Source: Didymodactylos carnosus
Lineage: Eukaryota; Rotifera; Eurotatoria; Philodinida; Philodinidae
DNA length: 47,493 nucleotides
Direction of reading: 5' to 3'
Assembly: GCA_905250885.1 (NCBI GenBank)
Contig: CAJNOQ010000538.1
Coordinates: 1-47,493, forward strand
Part shown: positions 1 through 11,202 of the stretch, in pieces
How positions within the stretch are numbered: position 1 is the first letter of the stretch
How the letters are laid out: every line of letters starts with the position of its first letter
Notes under the pieces: model-generated
Seen by the model: only the letters and a program-made list of their open reading frames with translations
The model's database searches: none
What the model was told of the DNA's origin: nothing
Position numbers and translations under genes: made by a program

Positions 1-419
1 AATCGTGCATAAAATATTGCACGACTGTCTGCAGTAAGAACCCGATAAATTTTACTTCACTCTTTTTTATTAGCTTGAATTCTTTGTTTTCCCAATCATT
101 TATGATGTTATAGTTAGATGAAAAAGATGCATCGTAGAACTTTGGCAGATCTCTTATTTTGTGGAGAATTGAACAGGCTATCCAACGCTGTAGTTAAAAA
201 AGTTTTGAAAAGAATTTTCAGGATGCTAGATTTCTGCAAAACTTAGTGTTTCAGACATCTTTTTCTCAAAATCCTGAAAGGGTATGATCTTAGTACGATT
301 GTTTGACCATGACAGCTTATCTTTTGGTAGAGTCAAGACTTTTTTCATCACAGGTGGATATTAATAAGTGTGAAATAATAGAAATCTTATTTCCTTTATG
401 CATTAGAAAAAAGCATTAG
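1..419. other. Non-coding, nothing recognised
   Basis: AT-rich sequence at the window edge with no open frame of note. It precedes the modular repeat and may be its eroded outer part. I see no gene or signal here. Confidence 0.5.
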
Positions 420-1860
420 AAACTAGAGACCAACTACCCTTCGGAAAGATTGGAAAGTTGACTGAGTGGAACGGTAAACAGACGAAATTAGAAGAACTAG
501 AAACACAACTGTTTACGTATCTTCTATGGCATATTATTCACATATCAGCTGCTTCTTTATCGTGTCTGCTGTAGCTTTTATCATATCAAGCACTGCAGCA
601 TATATTCACTATGAAGTGAATCACGTGACAATTAATTATCTCATAGGAAAAACGATAGAGTTTTCTAAAAAATATACTCATTTTGTGACACTAATTTTAG
701 GATAAGCAAAGCAAATATCAGAAAACTAACTTTAGATGTGTCATCTTTGACTTCTCTAATTTTGAATCATCCCTTCCCGAGATATGTACCATTAGAAATA
801 ACTGAGAAGGAGTGACTGACTCTAACGAGAAAAACGGTATAGAAAGAAAGAAGAATTTTGCTAGGCAACGCTCGAAGTTAAACAGAATAAGTCTGCTTGA
901 GTTTCACTCAGTCGAGTTAACTAAACACCAACTGCCCTACAGGCAGACTGGTATACTGATCAAGTAAAACGTATCTTAGAAACACCTTAGACACCATTTG
1001 AATCTCTTACATACGGTTAGAACACTTTAATGCTCGTATTCATGAGCCCAAAACAGTCAAAAAATTTTTTGGGGCACGGAAATTGACAAACCGTGCCCAA
1101 AGCAGAATTTGTCCACTCATTACTTAATAATTAAAACATGTATCGAAAATATAGCTTCAGCTGTGTCATCTACAGCTGTTGCACTCTCGAATGATGTTTT
1201 TCCCAAATCTGTACGATTAGTAATAGCTGAGAACGAGTGGCTGACTCGAGCGAGAAAAGTGTGTGGGAAGAAAGACTAGAGCGCCAACTGCTCTTCGGGA
1301 AGATTGGAAAGTCGACTGACTGAAACGGTGAAATAGACGGAATTAGAACATCTACAAATTCATAACAGTTTGACTATTTTTCAAGTAGAATTCCTATATT
1401 TCTATATCATCTGATTCATTATCGTGTCATATATTCTACTATAGTATAGCTTTCATCATATACAGTACTGTAGCATATATTCACTATGAAGTGAATTGCG
1501 TGACAATTAATTATCTCATAGGAGAAACGATAGAGTTTTCTAAAACATATACTCGTATTGTAGAACTGATTATTGGATAATTAAAGCACATATCGCAAAA
1601 GTGGCTTCGGATGTGTCATCTCCGACTCTCTACTTTCAAATGATCTTTTCAACAAATCTGAACGATCAGAGATGATCGAGAGCGAGCAGCTGACTCGAAC
1701 GAGAAAACGGTATGGAAAGTAAGAAGAATCTTGCTAGACAACGTACGAAGTTAAACAGAATAAGTCTGCTTGAGTTTCACTCGGTCGACTTAAAGAATTT
1801 TACTAGGCAACGCTCGGAGTGAAAAGCAATAAGTCTCCTAAGTTTCACTCAGTCGACTTA
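420..1860 (+). repeat. Modular tandem repeat, about 854-bp unit
   Basis: The sequence starting near 420 (CTAGAG..CCAACT module) starts again near 1274, a spacing of about 854 bp. Shared modules follow in the same order: a block around 595-660 and 1470-1535 (contains ACAATTAATTATCTCATAGG), the GAGTG..TGACTC..ACGAGAAAA module near 808, 1230 and 1680, and a GTTTCACTCAGTCGACTTAA module. That last module is itself duplicated head to tail at 1731-1860. A related copy lies at 32098-33060. No coding capacity is visible. It may be a degraded transposon or a satellite-like unit; class not assigned. Confidence 0.75.
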
Positions 1861-3903
1861 AAACGCGGCTATTCCGCGTGTCAGGATTTCCACCAATAGA
1901 AGTTGATGAATATGGGAAAATCTTTTTTCGCAAATGCAACCGTTCTAACGCTAAGACAAGTTCATTTGGTTTTGGAAAATTTTGCCTTATTTTGGTCAAA
2001 ACATAAAAAATACGCATTTTTAACATAGCAGGTTTTTCTAAAACCACTCTTTATTTAAAAACAAAATGAAATTATTTTATGATGATTTGTTTTGAAAACC
2101 AGAGAGCTTGCTCTAGTTGTAGACGTTTCATTTTGTGAAAAACGCTTCCAGTTATCTGATTCTGTTGTTTCGAAAATGTTACCTTTTCTGTAAGGAGCTG
2201 ATAAAATATAATGTAACTTTAGAAATTGTTTCTTCAAAATGTAGACATTTGTAACTCGCGATAGAAGCAGTTTAGAAAGTCGGGATGACTTCTATTTTGA
2301 CGAAAGCACTTGATATTATCTAGAAACATCTTAAACTCAATCTTAAAAAATATTATTTTAGAGTGCAGATGTCCTTGAAGGATACTTTCAACTGATCTGT
2401 GCCGTATTTGCGATCATTTTTATCGCACAGACTGAAATCTTTTCTAAATGTATCATGTATGAGATTAATAAATAAATGTCCAATATAAAAAACTTTGGCA
2501 TTAAAGTAAGGCACTTATCGATATTTTTACTCTTTCTTACATATGTATGTGGACGGAAGTCCATCATGACCTTTCCAGTAAGTTTCATATATGTATATAT
2601 CTACCTATAGACAAAATTTTCTATACATATGTATAAGTTTTTTTATTTGATTAGTTTTTAAATGTAAATTCAGTAATTAGAATATAAGACAGTGATTTTC
2701 TTGACTTCGTTTTCCTCCGCAAATCTCAAGGTTTGTTTCATATCTTTTTATCATATATGTCCTCTCATTCGAAAGACAGTCTCACAAAACTGCTTTTCTT
2801 GCTGAAGGAGTATTCAATTCTGTGGGACGGGGATCTTCCCCATTTTGAAAATCATTGAAAAGAAGTAATCTGTTGAGAGGTCTCAGAGTCTAAGTGATAT
2901 AGATGACGAATATATATATGTAATAAACGCTGGAATTCGAGATTTGTGAAGAAAACGAATATTTCAGAACTTAAGTCTACGTAAAAGTAAAAAAACTATT
3001 CTTTTTTTTGTCTAATCAAAACTGTAATTTAATTGTATTTATTCCGATTGTATTGTATTTAATTGTATTTACTTTCCGCCTCAAAATGTATGTACATTAA
3101 TCGTTTCTATAGTGTCCTAACAATTCCAGTTAATCTCAAGACATTTTTACTATATTTTTAATGAATCGAAAGTAGTGTCGTTCTCGTACTAATATATATC
3201 AATGTTTTTATACGAATCAATTCATAGCCAAATTTGATAGAGCATATCTATAATGAGGGAGTGTCATCTACTAATGATAGTGTTGCTTCCTTTTTGTCTA
3301 CAGATATTCTTTTACTTAAAACGCACAAAAATATTTAGTGTTACTCATAAAAATTCTTTTACGATCGAAAAAAGTTGTTTTATTTATCATCATGCATTGT
3401 TGATCATAGATTCTGTTTTCTCTGTGTATAATACCTTTATTTCCAACTATTGAGAAACTCGAACAACGTACCAGCAAAATTGTGACAACACGTCAATTGC
3501 ATAGCAAACCTAAATTGACTTTAATGGATAATCTGTTTCAGTTTTTTTGCACAACATACAAACCGCAAGCATGTTGTTAAACAGCTGATAACAAATAAAA
3601 TTAAGAATCTAGTTAAATTGAAGACAGCATAGAATATAAAACCATTGATGAATATGTCAAATGGTCGTTAATATGAAGCACTGAAATATGAATAATTTTG
3701 ATTCATTGACCCTATTCTGATTAATAGTATATACATTTCATTTTGAAAGATTAAATAAAGAGTACAGTAGAGCACCAAAGTTAAGAGAATTTTTGGATTA
3801 CTATTTATAGACTTTACAGTGACTGCTGTCTACATAATTAGTATAAAAAGATACTTTTCTTTTTACTTAAAACGCAGCATATTTTATGATTAACAATCAA
3901 TAT
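1861..3903. other. Non-coding, nothing recognised
   Basis: Two kilobases of AT-rich DNA with short unconvincing open frames. A small run of TTTAATTGTATTT-like repeats lies near 3025-3070. No splice-linked coding exons or terminal inverted repeats were found. Confidence 0.5.
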
Positions 3904-4785
3904 TTAGTGAATATATCTCATGGTGGCTATGTCAAAGAGGCTCGGTGGTGCACTACAGCGAGCATCACCTTTCAGAATCATTTCCGTTATCTTTTTGTCA
4001 TTATCGATCTCTAAATGAACAATTAAAGGTTCTTGACTGCTTGGTATGATCACAAATCTTATTTCTTTATTTTGTTTTGACCAATATGTAGCACCAGTTG
4101 ATAAAGCACCAGTTCCACAAGCTCCAGTTTCAGCATTCACACCATTTTCAAATGTTCTCAAATATATTGTTGAATCATCGATTGCATAAGCCAAATTAAT
4201 GTTAAAATATTTCATTGATACAATTGATTGTAGCTTTTCCATATTTAATAAAACAAATTTATCTAAATTGAAAGACTGATATTCATTCAGCGATTGAATA
4301 AATTCTTTAGCATCCAATACTAAATGATGACTTCCTACATCAACGTATGTTAATGAAATTGGTGAATGATCATCTATCAGAGTTACAGAGGGAAAATGTT
4401 GAATTTTTGTGGGCGGTCTGAAATGTACTCCAACATTGTTTAAATCATCAAGTGTTGTTTGGTATAATCGTCCATTCAAAGTAAGATTTATTTTGTTTGT
4501 ATTATCAACTAACTTCAATGACAAACAATGTCGTACAGCACATCTTGCCCCATTTCCACACATAACATCGGATGAGCCATCTGGATTGTAAAAGTTGTAT
4601 TCGCATGAAGAATTTTTAGCATCAACCAGAACCAAAACCCCTTCTGCATTTTTCATATTTAATTGTTCCCTTATACATAAATGAGGAGTTAGTACGGCTA
4701 ATTGATCATGAACAAATTTTTTATGTCTATCATCAATAATTACAAACAAATTACCAGCACCAGACCAATGTTGAACATCAATCAT
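3904..4785 (-). CDS. dapF: Diaminopimelate epimerase (DapF-like), intronless
   Basis: A 293-residue single-exon frame with an ATG start at 4785. DapF interconverts LL- and meso-diaminopimelate in bacterial lysine and peptidoglycan synthesis by a two-cysteine racemase mechanism. Visible hallmarks: N-terminal H-x-S-G-A-G-N-x-F-V; first catalytic Cys76 in N-P-D-G-S-S-D-V-M-C-G-N-G-A-R-C; a G-S-H-H-L-V segment near 151; second catalytic Cys223 in F-E-N-G-V-N-A-E-T-G-A-C-G-T-G-A. Length fits the family (about 270-300). Animals lack this pathway, and the neighbours are intron-containing animal genes, so horizontal acquisition is the likely origin (inference). Base composition matches the surroundings, suggesting an old, adapted transfer. 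It could act on environmental or symbiont-derived DAP. Family certain; cellular substrate not shown. A small hAT-type element lies about 200 bp upstream. Confidence 0.93.
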   Translation of the reverse strand: MIDVQHWSGAGNLFVIIDDRHKKFVHDQLAVLTPHLCIREQLNMKNAEGVLVLVDAKNSSCEYNFYNPDGSSDVMCGNGARCAVRHCLSLKLVDNTNKINLTLNGRLYQTTLDDLNNVGVHFRPPTKIQHFPSVTLIDDHSPISLTYVDVGSHHLVLDAKEFIQSLNEYQSFNLDKFVLLNMEKLQSIVSMKYFNINLAYAIDDSTIYLRTFENGVNAETGACGTGALSTGATYWSKQNKEIRFVIIPSSQEPLIVHLEIDNDKKITEMILKGDARCSAPPSLFDIATMRYIH

Positions 4786-4989
4786 GACTAAAACATTTTT
4801 TATCCAACTTATTAATGCGTATTGTTTACTATCAACTTTTTTCTATTAAATCAGTCGTTATCTAAACTAACATGTGAAAGTGACCAGATAAATAGAATGA
4901 AAAAACATTTTTTTTGCTTCACAGCAAGTTTATATTTATAAACCATGAAAGTATTAAATGTCTACGATAAAAAGCTATTCTTACACTTC

Positions 4990-5280
4990 TAGGGATGTTC
5001 TGTTCTCGGTTCTTGTAAAGAACCGGAACTGTGTTTTCTTTTTTAAACCAAGGCTTTTTGACTTGCCTTTCTTTTAACAAAATGAAAATACACTATTGAT
5101 AAAGCTACAAAAAGATATATTTGCCTGTCATCATTTAAAACAATCCTTTCGTTTACTATAAAATGCATTTTATTTCGTTGAACTCTTATTGTCTGAAAAA
5201 TTATTTTCCGCTTCTAAGCTGAGAACCGAGAACCGCGATTTCTTTTGTTTCGGTTCTAATTCGAGAACCGAACATCTCTA
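4990..5280. mobile_element. hAT-type MITE with GGTTCTCG words
   Basis: The ends are inverted: TAGGGATGTTCTGTTCTC at the left and the complement of TAGAGATGTTCGGTTCTC at the right. CTTACACT occurs at 4980-4987 and 5281-5288, an 8-bp target duplication typical of hAT elements, with two extra bases between the left copy and the inverted repeat. Subterminal words around GGTTCT/GAGAACC recur at both ends. No transposase, so non-autonomous. It sits upstream of the dapF-like start. Confidence 0.8.
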
Positions 5281-5288
5281 CTTACACT

Positions 5289-6016
5289 ATACGGCAAGAA
5301 TAGATAAGTTTTTTTATCAAACTACTTTTCAATACTCAAGCAAAAATTTGTGACTTAATTGTACCATAAAAGCGATACAGACGTGACAATACTAACCGAA
5401 AGACTTGTTCATCGTTAATTAGACCTTGTTATATTATATTTTAAATCTTTCACGCATGAAACACCGTACATTGAAAGATTTTTCGTATTCATGAGGTGTT
5501 TACTTAGTGATAGTCAAACAAATGATGCTTTAAAAACTCTCATACGAGTCGAACAAGATTTATCTTGATTTGAAATCTTTTTCAGTCAGAGATGATCAAA
5601 AAGAGGAGGTAATTGTATATACAAACATCTGATATATTTCAATTATACGTGGGATACTTATATCTCTTCCGTATTTCTCTAAAATAACAACGATAATTCA
5701 ACTTCCAAATTTTTTCTGTATTTAAATACTTTCGAAAAATATTGACAAAAGCAGAACATTATGAAAAATGAAGTGACAAAAAAGTCCACCAGAAACAAAA
5801 TGCTATTATTCATGCATTAACAACATGAACCGACTAGCTTATAAAAGAATTTAACTAGACAAATGAGAAAATGGAACAATAAATAGCTATTTTACATTCA
5901 AAAAAAGATTTCTTTATCTGACCAAACTCTATCGACTTTGAACAAAAATGTACGGGAAAACAACAAAAAACTAACATCAAAGCAAATTGCACAAGAATAA
6001 AAAGAAAATTTGTTTT
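5289..6016. other. Intergenic, nothing recognised
   Basis: AT-rich interval between the hAT-type MITE and the last exon of the APC-like gene. It would include that gene's 3' untranslated region. No coding or structured element was recognised. Confidence 0.5.
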
Positions 6017-8060
6017 TTAGGAACGCTTTTGATGTTTAGCTTGTAAACGTCTTATTTCAGAAGTTTTGGTTTGATAAATATGTTGACTTCGATCGTCTTT
6101 GGTATCCTAGAAATAAACAGATAAACATGCTTGAATCTACTTACACAGCTGCACAAAACCAATGAAGTTTTAAACTGTTTCTTAAAATGTTAAATTATTT
6201 TTACAAGGCGACATCTCAGCTATCGTTTTTACGCAGAAAATGACGCATACCTGTTGTTGTTGTTGCTGATTACTCATTTTTACTTTAATATTTTTTTGTT
6301 TTTTATTCATTTGTATTTGAATATCCGCGGTTGTTTCAACATGTTGATATTTATACGCTTTCAATGGGAATATTGAATCCGATCGAACGGATGAAGTATT
6401 ACTACTGCTACTGTAACCAGTTTGAGGAGAAGGATGAGGATCTTGTTCGAAATTGATATCATCAAGCAAATTTTCTTCATCATGTTGATTAGACGATGTA
6501 CTAATTAAATCTTTCAATGGTTTCTTTGATAACGTTTCACGTATAAACGCTGAGATTAGTTCAGCACCTTTTTCTTCATCATAATCTTCATCATCTTCCA
6601 TGGGATCATCGTTTTCATCTTCTTCGTTTAATCGATGTCTTTTTGTTGTATGAGATGATGATCTTGTTGTCGAAATTGATGCATTTGATAATGAACGTTT
6701 CGGTGGTACACCAAAATGAGGACTATTATAGTCGTTTGATAACATTGACGATGGAATCGTGATGTCATGTGACGAAGAGAATTGAATCGCAGATTCATGA
6801 AATTCTTCTCGCATTATCTGAAATTTCGAAAAAAAAGAATAGAACTTTACGGAAATCGCTAACAGATAAATATTAAAACATTTGTCTCTTCACAAACTTA
6901 CAGGATCATTTGACGAAGATGATGCTTTTACCCGATCGTTTGTAATCGTAGATGAAGATGATGTTGATAAATTAATTTGTTGCGACGTTTCAAGAACAAT
7001 CGGTGGGTGTGTTAAACGCTTATGTATTAAATCAAACAGTATTTGCTTTCCTTTTTCATCGTCCATATCACTTTCGTTTTCATCACTTGTTGTCTCACGA
7101 TTGCTACTACTACTATTTTGTTGTTTTTGTTGTTCTTCGAGACTTTCTTCATTAATAATACTTAAATCATGTGGCACTTGACTTTTTCTTAATTGTGCAA
7201 GTCTTAAAACATCTTCGACCGTACGACAGGTTCTGTTTGTTCCGTGAACTGATGGTAATGTTAACGAACTCAATGATGAATGAACAGACGAGGTATCGTC
7301 AAGGGCGGAACTAGTAAAAATATGTAAACTGTCATCATTTCTCACAGATATATCACATGAGGATAAAAGATCGTCATGTTGTGGATTTTCGTTATAAATT
7401 TCGTCATTTTGTTGTTGTTGATTATTGTCTAGTGAATGTACACTATCCATATCGGTATATTCCGATCGATAAATTTTGATTTCATCTCGGCTTATAGAAG
7501 ATGATGAATGATCATCATTATTATTCAACGTTCTTTCGATAACAGTTTCATTTAATTGACTCGTTGTGCCCGGTGAATTTATACGATTATTAGAGCATTT
7601 CATTTGTTCTTCGACAGGACTTTGTCTACCACATGGTGGAGAATCTAAAAAAAGAATTCATAATTTTTATAAACATATAAAACATATTATTTTAAAAAAA
7701 CTCACCTGGAATTTCAGTGGGAGAAATAATGCCCGATGGATTCGTGCTATGTTCGGACAAATACGTACTATTATGAGAACTAAAATTAATACTAGAACTC
7801 GATAATGTGTCCATTGACGTATCTCTTGAGAACATGAGTGGTGAACTTAAAGCACTATTAATTATACTACTGGTAGTACTATTCGAACTACCGTTAAGTA
7901 AAATATGTTCTGAAAATGCTGGTCGTCTCAATTGTTTATACGATAAATCATGACTAATTGTATTTTCTATTGATGTTGTTGGAGAAGACGATGATATTGG
8001 ACGATGTGAAATAATTTCTTTATCGATGTTTTTTAGATTAAATTCGTCGTCGTTATTCAT
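6017..8060 (-). CDS. APC-like protein without armadillo repeats
   Basis: Coding exons on the complement are 7706-8060, 6902-7644, 6251-6817 and 6017-6106. All joins keep frame through GT-AG introns of 61, 84 and 144 bp, giving 584 residues. The protein is Ser/Asn/Gln-rich and low-complexity. Segments match adenomatous polyposis coli family motifs as I know them: P-L-M-F-S-R-D-T-S-M-D-T-L at 74-86 (20-residue beta-catenin-binding type), S-G-I-I-S-P-T-E-I-P-D-S-P at 109-121, another 20-residue-like block S-L-H-I-F-T-S-S..S-L-S-S-L-T-L at 224-238, and two acidic SAMP-like (axin-binding) blocks at about 313-333 and 447-466. APC scaffolds the beta-catenin destruction complex. No armadillo domain precedes the start, and the next 1.3 kb upstream holds no exon I can see. 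It may be a split or truncated APC or a separate paralog. The start ATG at 8060 is followed by a continuous frame; no acceptor-like tract precedes it. Confidence 0.6.
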
Positions 8061-8621
8061 TCTTCATTTTTTTAATCACCATCTAATACCACTGTTTTTA
8101 ATGACAGAGTGTACACAGTTGAGTAATGTGTAAAAATACTGTGAAAATCTGAAATATACTTTCTTAAAATAATCAGAGTATACACTGTGCACTTTAAAAT
8201 TCAAATTCAGATCTTGTTTTTCCGTATATCGGGTCAGTTCACAGAATATAAGCTTCAGATGATGCGGCCAGCATCAGATGCGGTATCAGTTCGATTTAAC
8301 CGTTTTAAAAAAAGAACGCTCTGTAATGGGAGGAAAGCAATTTCGGTATGTAACGGGTATTTTTTGGATATGTAATGGATATTTTCAGTATGGTGAGTAC
8401 TACCTGTAAAGAAAAACAGTACCATCGGTAGTTTTTAAAATAACTTCTGATAGAAAAGAGCTAGAGAGCTCATGTTTTCACCATTCGAAAGAGGAGATAT
8501 GGAAGCATGTTTCAAACCCTAAGGTCTTCCACAAGGGCTTCTGCAAAACCTGTTAAGAAAGTCAAGAGACCGCGCGAGTGCAGCGAGCGTTACTTTGTTT
8601 CCTTGACTTTAGTCTAGGGTC
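8061..8621. other. Upstream region of the APC-like gene
   Basis: No coding exon was recognised. Around 8557-8609 the words AAAGTCAAG and CTTGACTTT form a short hairpin enclosing a CG-rich GCGCGAGTGCAGCGAGCG stretch. This may be a remnant of a small inverted-repeat element lying directly beside the Harbinger-like MITE. Confidence 0.4.
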
Positions 8622-8624
8622 TTA

Positions 8625-8741
8625 GGCCTCGTCTACACTACAAAAGTTAACGGAGCTTTAAGCAATTCTATTGGCTTAAACTAACTTTTAACCAATAGAA
8701 TTCCTTAAAGCTGCTTTAACTTTTGCAGTGTAGACAGGGCC
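8625..8741. mobile_element. PIF/Harbinger-like MITE, 117 bp
   Basis: Almost the whole element is a hairpin. The left end GGCCTCGTCTACACTACAAA pairs with the right end, whose complement reads GGCCCTGTCTACACTGCAAA, and the similarity runs inward to CAATTCTATTGG. It is flanked by TTA at 8622-8624 and 8742-8744, the 3-bp TWA target duplication typical of PIF/Harbinger elements. No coding capacity. Confidence 0.75.
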
Positions 8742-8744
8742 TTA

Positions 8745-9430
8745 CAATACAAAGTGGTTGTCCGTCTGTGCGCAAAATACGGAAAAATGGCTGTCAGATA
8801 TTCTATGGATAATCGAATCACAAAAGAGATAATATTGAAACAGAAGACTGAAAAATAATTACTGATGCAGAAGGAAGAAAAACTAAGCAAACGTTTGTGT
8901 AGTTCGGCGATAGATGTCGCGAGCAATCAGTCCGTTTTGATAACACAAAAAAAGTCATATACGGATAGTTAAACTTACAGAATACAGATAGCCTATCATG
9001 GTGAATCAATTTGAAATACTTGCAACCTTCCTTCGGATCTTGAGCGGGTATCTAGAAAAGTTTTTAGCTTTATAGTACATTGTGCCCTTTTTCTCTGGAA
9101 TCACATAGTTCACAACATTTCTCAGTTATACCGGGATTAAGATACGGTAGGTCTAAATGCTAGGAGTAAAAAAAAATCACCGTAACAATTAACAGGAATC
9201 CATATTAATCGATAAAGTCGAAAATCTTCTCAGTTTTCTATCGATTTCTGAGTTATTGTATGTATGTAACAGCGAGTGGTTTGTTTTATGTTGCCTGGAG
9301 GTCTTCACAGGGGTTGTAGAAAAGTTTCGGTGTTCTAACAATAATAGGAGATGTTTAGTTTCTACAGCAATTATCTGAAAGCTCGATATAAACTAATTCT
9401 TTTTATTTCTCTGGCACAACTGATCCTGGA
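8745..9430. other. Intergenic, nothing recognised
   Basis: AT-rich interval with only short open frames on the minus strand that lack recognisable domains or splice links. Confidence 0.45.
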
Positions 9431-9835
9431 ATGCTTATTGTTTTTGTCAACAGAACAATGGATCCGGTTAGTCTAGTAAGGAAAGGGAAAACTGCCTCCG
9501 TCACTTTTTATAAAAAGAAGTATGTACGCAAAACGTGGTTAGAGATTTTTACGAGTACTAATGACGACCAGTTATCAACTTTTATAAAATCGCATGGTGT
9601 GTGCAAGCATCGAACTGAAGAGTTTTATGCTGGCTTATCTTCCACGTATAAATGTTCACAATATAGGAAATACCCATTATATTATTATGAATTAAAAGCT
9701 AACAAAGTACAGATGGTAGTTAACACAGTATATTCATCAAGTTCGTATTCACCCAATGAAAGTAATGAATCGACACGAATATCATCTTCCATGCGCGATC
9801 AAATCCGACTGATCCCAGATGAAATTTTCGGGTAA
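9431..9835 (+). pseudogene. N-terminal fragment, possibly MULE-type transposase-like
   Basis: An ATG-initiated frame of 134 codons. The first half has R-K-G-K-T..F-Y-K-K-K-Y and Y-K-C-S-Q-Y-R-K-Y-P-L-Y. The second half has N-E-S-T-R-I-S-S-S-M-R-D-Q-I. This order resembles the zinc-binding (FLYWCH-like) N-terminal region and the following linker of Mutator-like transposases and derived host proteins, with degenerate metal ligands. The last 7-8 codons lie inside the CCCAG-ended MITE that starts at 9813, so the frame is cut there. No catalytic domain follows downstream. Best read as a truncated, probably dead copy. Family assignment is weak. Confidence 0.35.
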
Positions 9836-10015
9836 AAAAACGCGTAATGTGCGTTAATTTTTAACGCATTAAGCGGAGCAAAAATAGTCATGCGCTAAAA
9901 CGCGCTAAGAATGAAAGCATTTTGATGCATCAGTTGGTGCAAGAATTGCCCCACTTAACGCGTTAAAAATTAACGCACATTAACGCGTTTTTTTTACCAA
10001 AAATTTCACCTGGGA
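9813..10015. mobile_element. CCCAG-ended MITE with AACGCG words, 203 bp
   Basis: Left end TCCCAGATGAAATTTTCGGG and the complement of the right end, TCCCAGGTGAAATTTTTGGT, form a terminal inverted repeat that continues inward through AAAACGCGT and TGCGTTAATTTTTAACGC. Internal words AACGCG/TTAACGC and the CCCAG terminus are shared with the 536-bp element at 15556-16091, so this is probably a short relative. No clear target duplication (AT on the left, AC on the right). Confidence 0.75.
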
Positions 10016-10717
10016 CACTAGTCATCCTCTCAGCGTTGCTGCCAGTGGTGGAGCGACCGTTTGTGTAAGAGGTGTGTACACCCTTCCTACTTTCAGAAAG
10101 TTCTTTGAGAATTTGCTCCGATTTGAGCCAAAACTGCGGGAAACTTACTCCAGGTTTGTGAAAGAATGGAGTGAGTTTACTCCGATTTTGGCAAACTTTT
10201 GTTTGCTACTTTTACGGTTTTTGCGCAGATATTTGCCATTTTCTCCAATTTCTGGCCATCTTGGCTATAAAAATACGACAAAATCGGGAAAAGCTAGAGC
10301 AAGGTGGAAGACCTCCTTCTCAAAGATGGGCAGATCCAAGTCCCTCTTGAAGTATTATTTGGCAGACTGGGACCTGGATGTTTTTTATCAAGTCCAGTTG
10401 TATTCCAGTTAGAATCTATCAAGAATTGCTGCTGGTGTTCCTTTGGTCATTACTTTAATGGCTACCCTGTGTCAGCATCTTCAAAAATTCGATTTTTTTT
10501 CTTACCCATCTCTACTCTCTTCTCTTTTCTTTTTTTATGTCTTTCTTTGGTTCTTTGGTATATAACAATGGAAGCGTTTGCACACCTCTGTAATAGCTTT
10601 TGTCGCTTTGGATGTAATAACGCTTAAGGATTTTTAATAAAACTGCTTATATAAAAAAAAACTATACAAAGATATTTTCGCGGCTCATACTTGTGTATAA
10701 AGCGGGTGGAACTGTGT
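10016..10717. other. Intergenic, possible eroded hAT-like element
   Basis: AGAGGTGTGTACACCC near 10060 faces GTTTGCACACCTCTG near 10578 in inverted orientation, and CTCCGATTT words occur between them. No target duplication was found. The open frames here do not resemble proteins. Confidence 0.3.
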
Positions 10718-10725
10718 GTAAGTAC

Positions 10726-10941
10726 TAGAGGCCTGCATGGACGCTGTTTTTCTGTCCATGTCCATCATTTTGTCCATGGAATGTTCGCGTCTTATCACCA
10801 GCGTTCAATCGAATTGTTGCTTCGAAAAAAATTTAAAAGTTTTTCAGTTTGTCCATGTCCATCTCTGTCCATGGACAAATTTAAAAAAACTGTCCATGTC
10901 CGTAGACGTTCCATAGACATGTCCATCTAATGCAGGCTCTA
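10726..10941. mobile_element. hAT-type MITE with GTCCATG words
   Basis: The terminal inverted repeat TAGAGGCCTGCAT at the left pairs with ATGCAGGCTCTA at the right. It is flanked by exact 8-bp direct repeats GTAAGTAC at 10718-10725 and 10942-10949, the hAT target-site signature. The word GTCCATG/CATGGAC or close variants recurs near both ends (for example 10753-10780 and 10853-10926). Non-autonomous, 216 bp. Confidence 0.92.
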
Positions 10942-11202
10942 GTAAGTACCCATTTATACAAACGGCTTCGTTAACCTAAACACGTGTGAAAAGCTAAAAT
11001 CGCATTATGTTTCTTTAGCACGATTTCATTGTTTTCAAACGTTATAAATCAAAAGAAAACAAACGCAAAAAAAAGAATATAAAAAATGACAAGTAATAAG
11101 TCAGTAGAACTCGCTTCCTAATACTATAATCACCAGTGAGAGCATCGATAGTAACGATTCGGTATCATAATAGTTCATTATAACCGTTCTGATTAGATTT
11201 AA

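Noticed and set aside
10059-10593. A hAT-like element with AGAGGTGTG ends
   Set aside because: Ends are inverted but no 8-bp duplication could be found and the interior is not clearly repetitive.
10074-10627. Two overlapping plus-strand frames of about 110 codons
   Set aside because: No domains, low-complexity T-rich ends and repeated CTCCGATTT words; they look like open frames in an eroded repeat.
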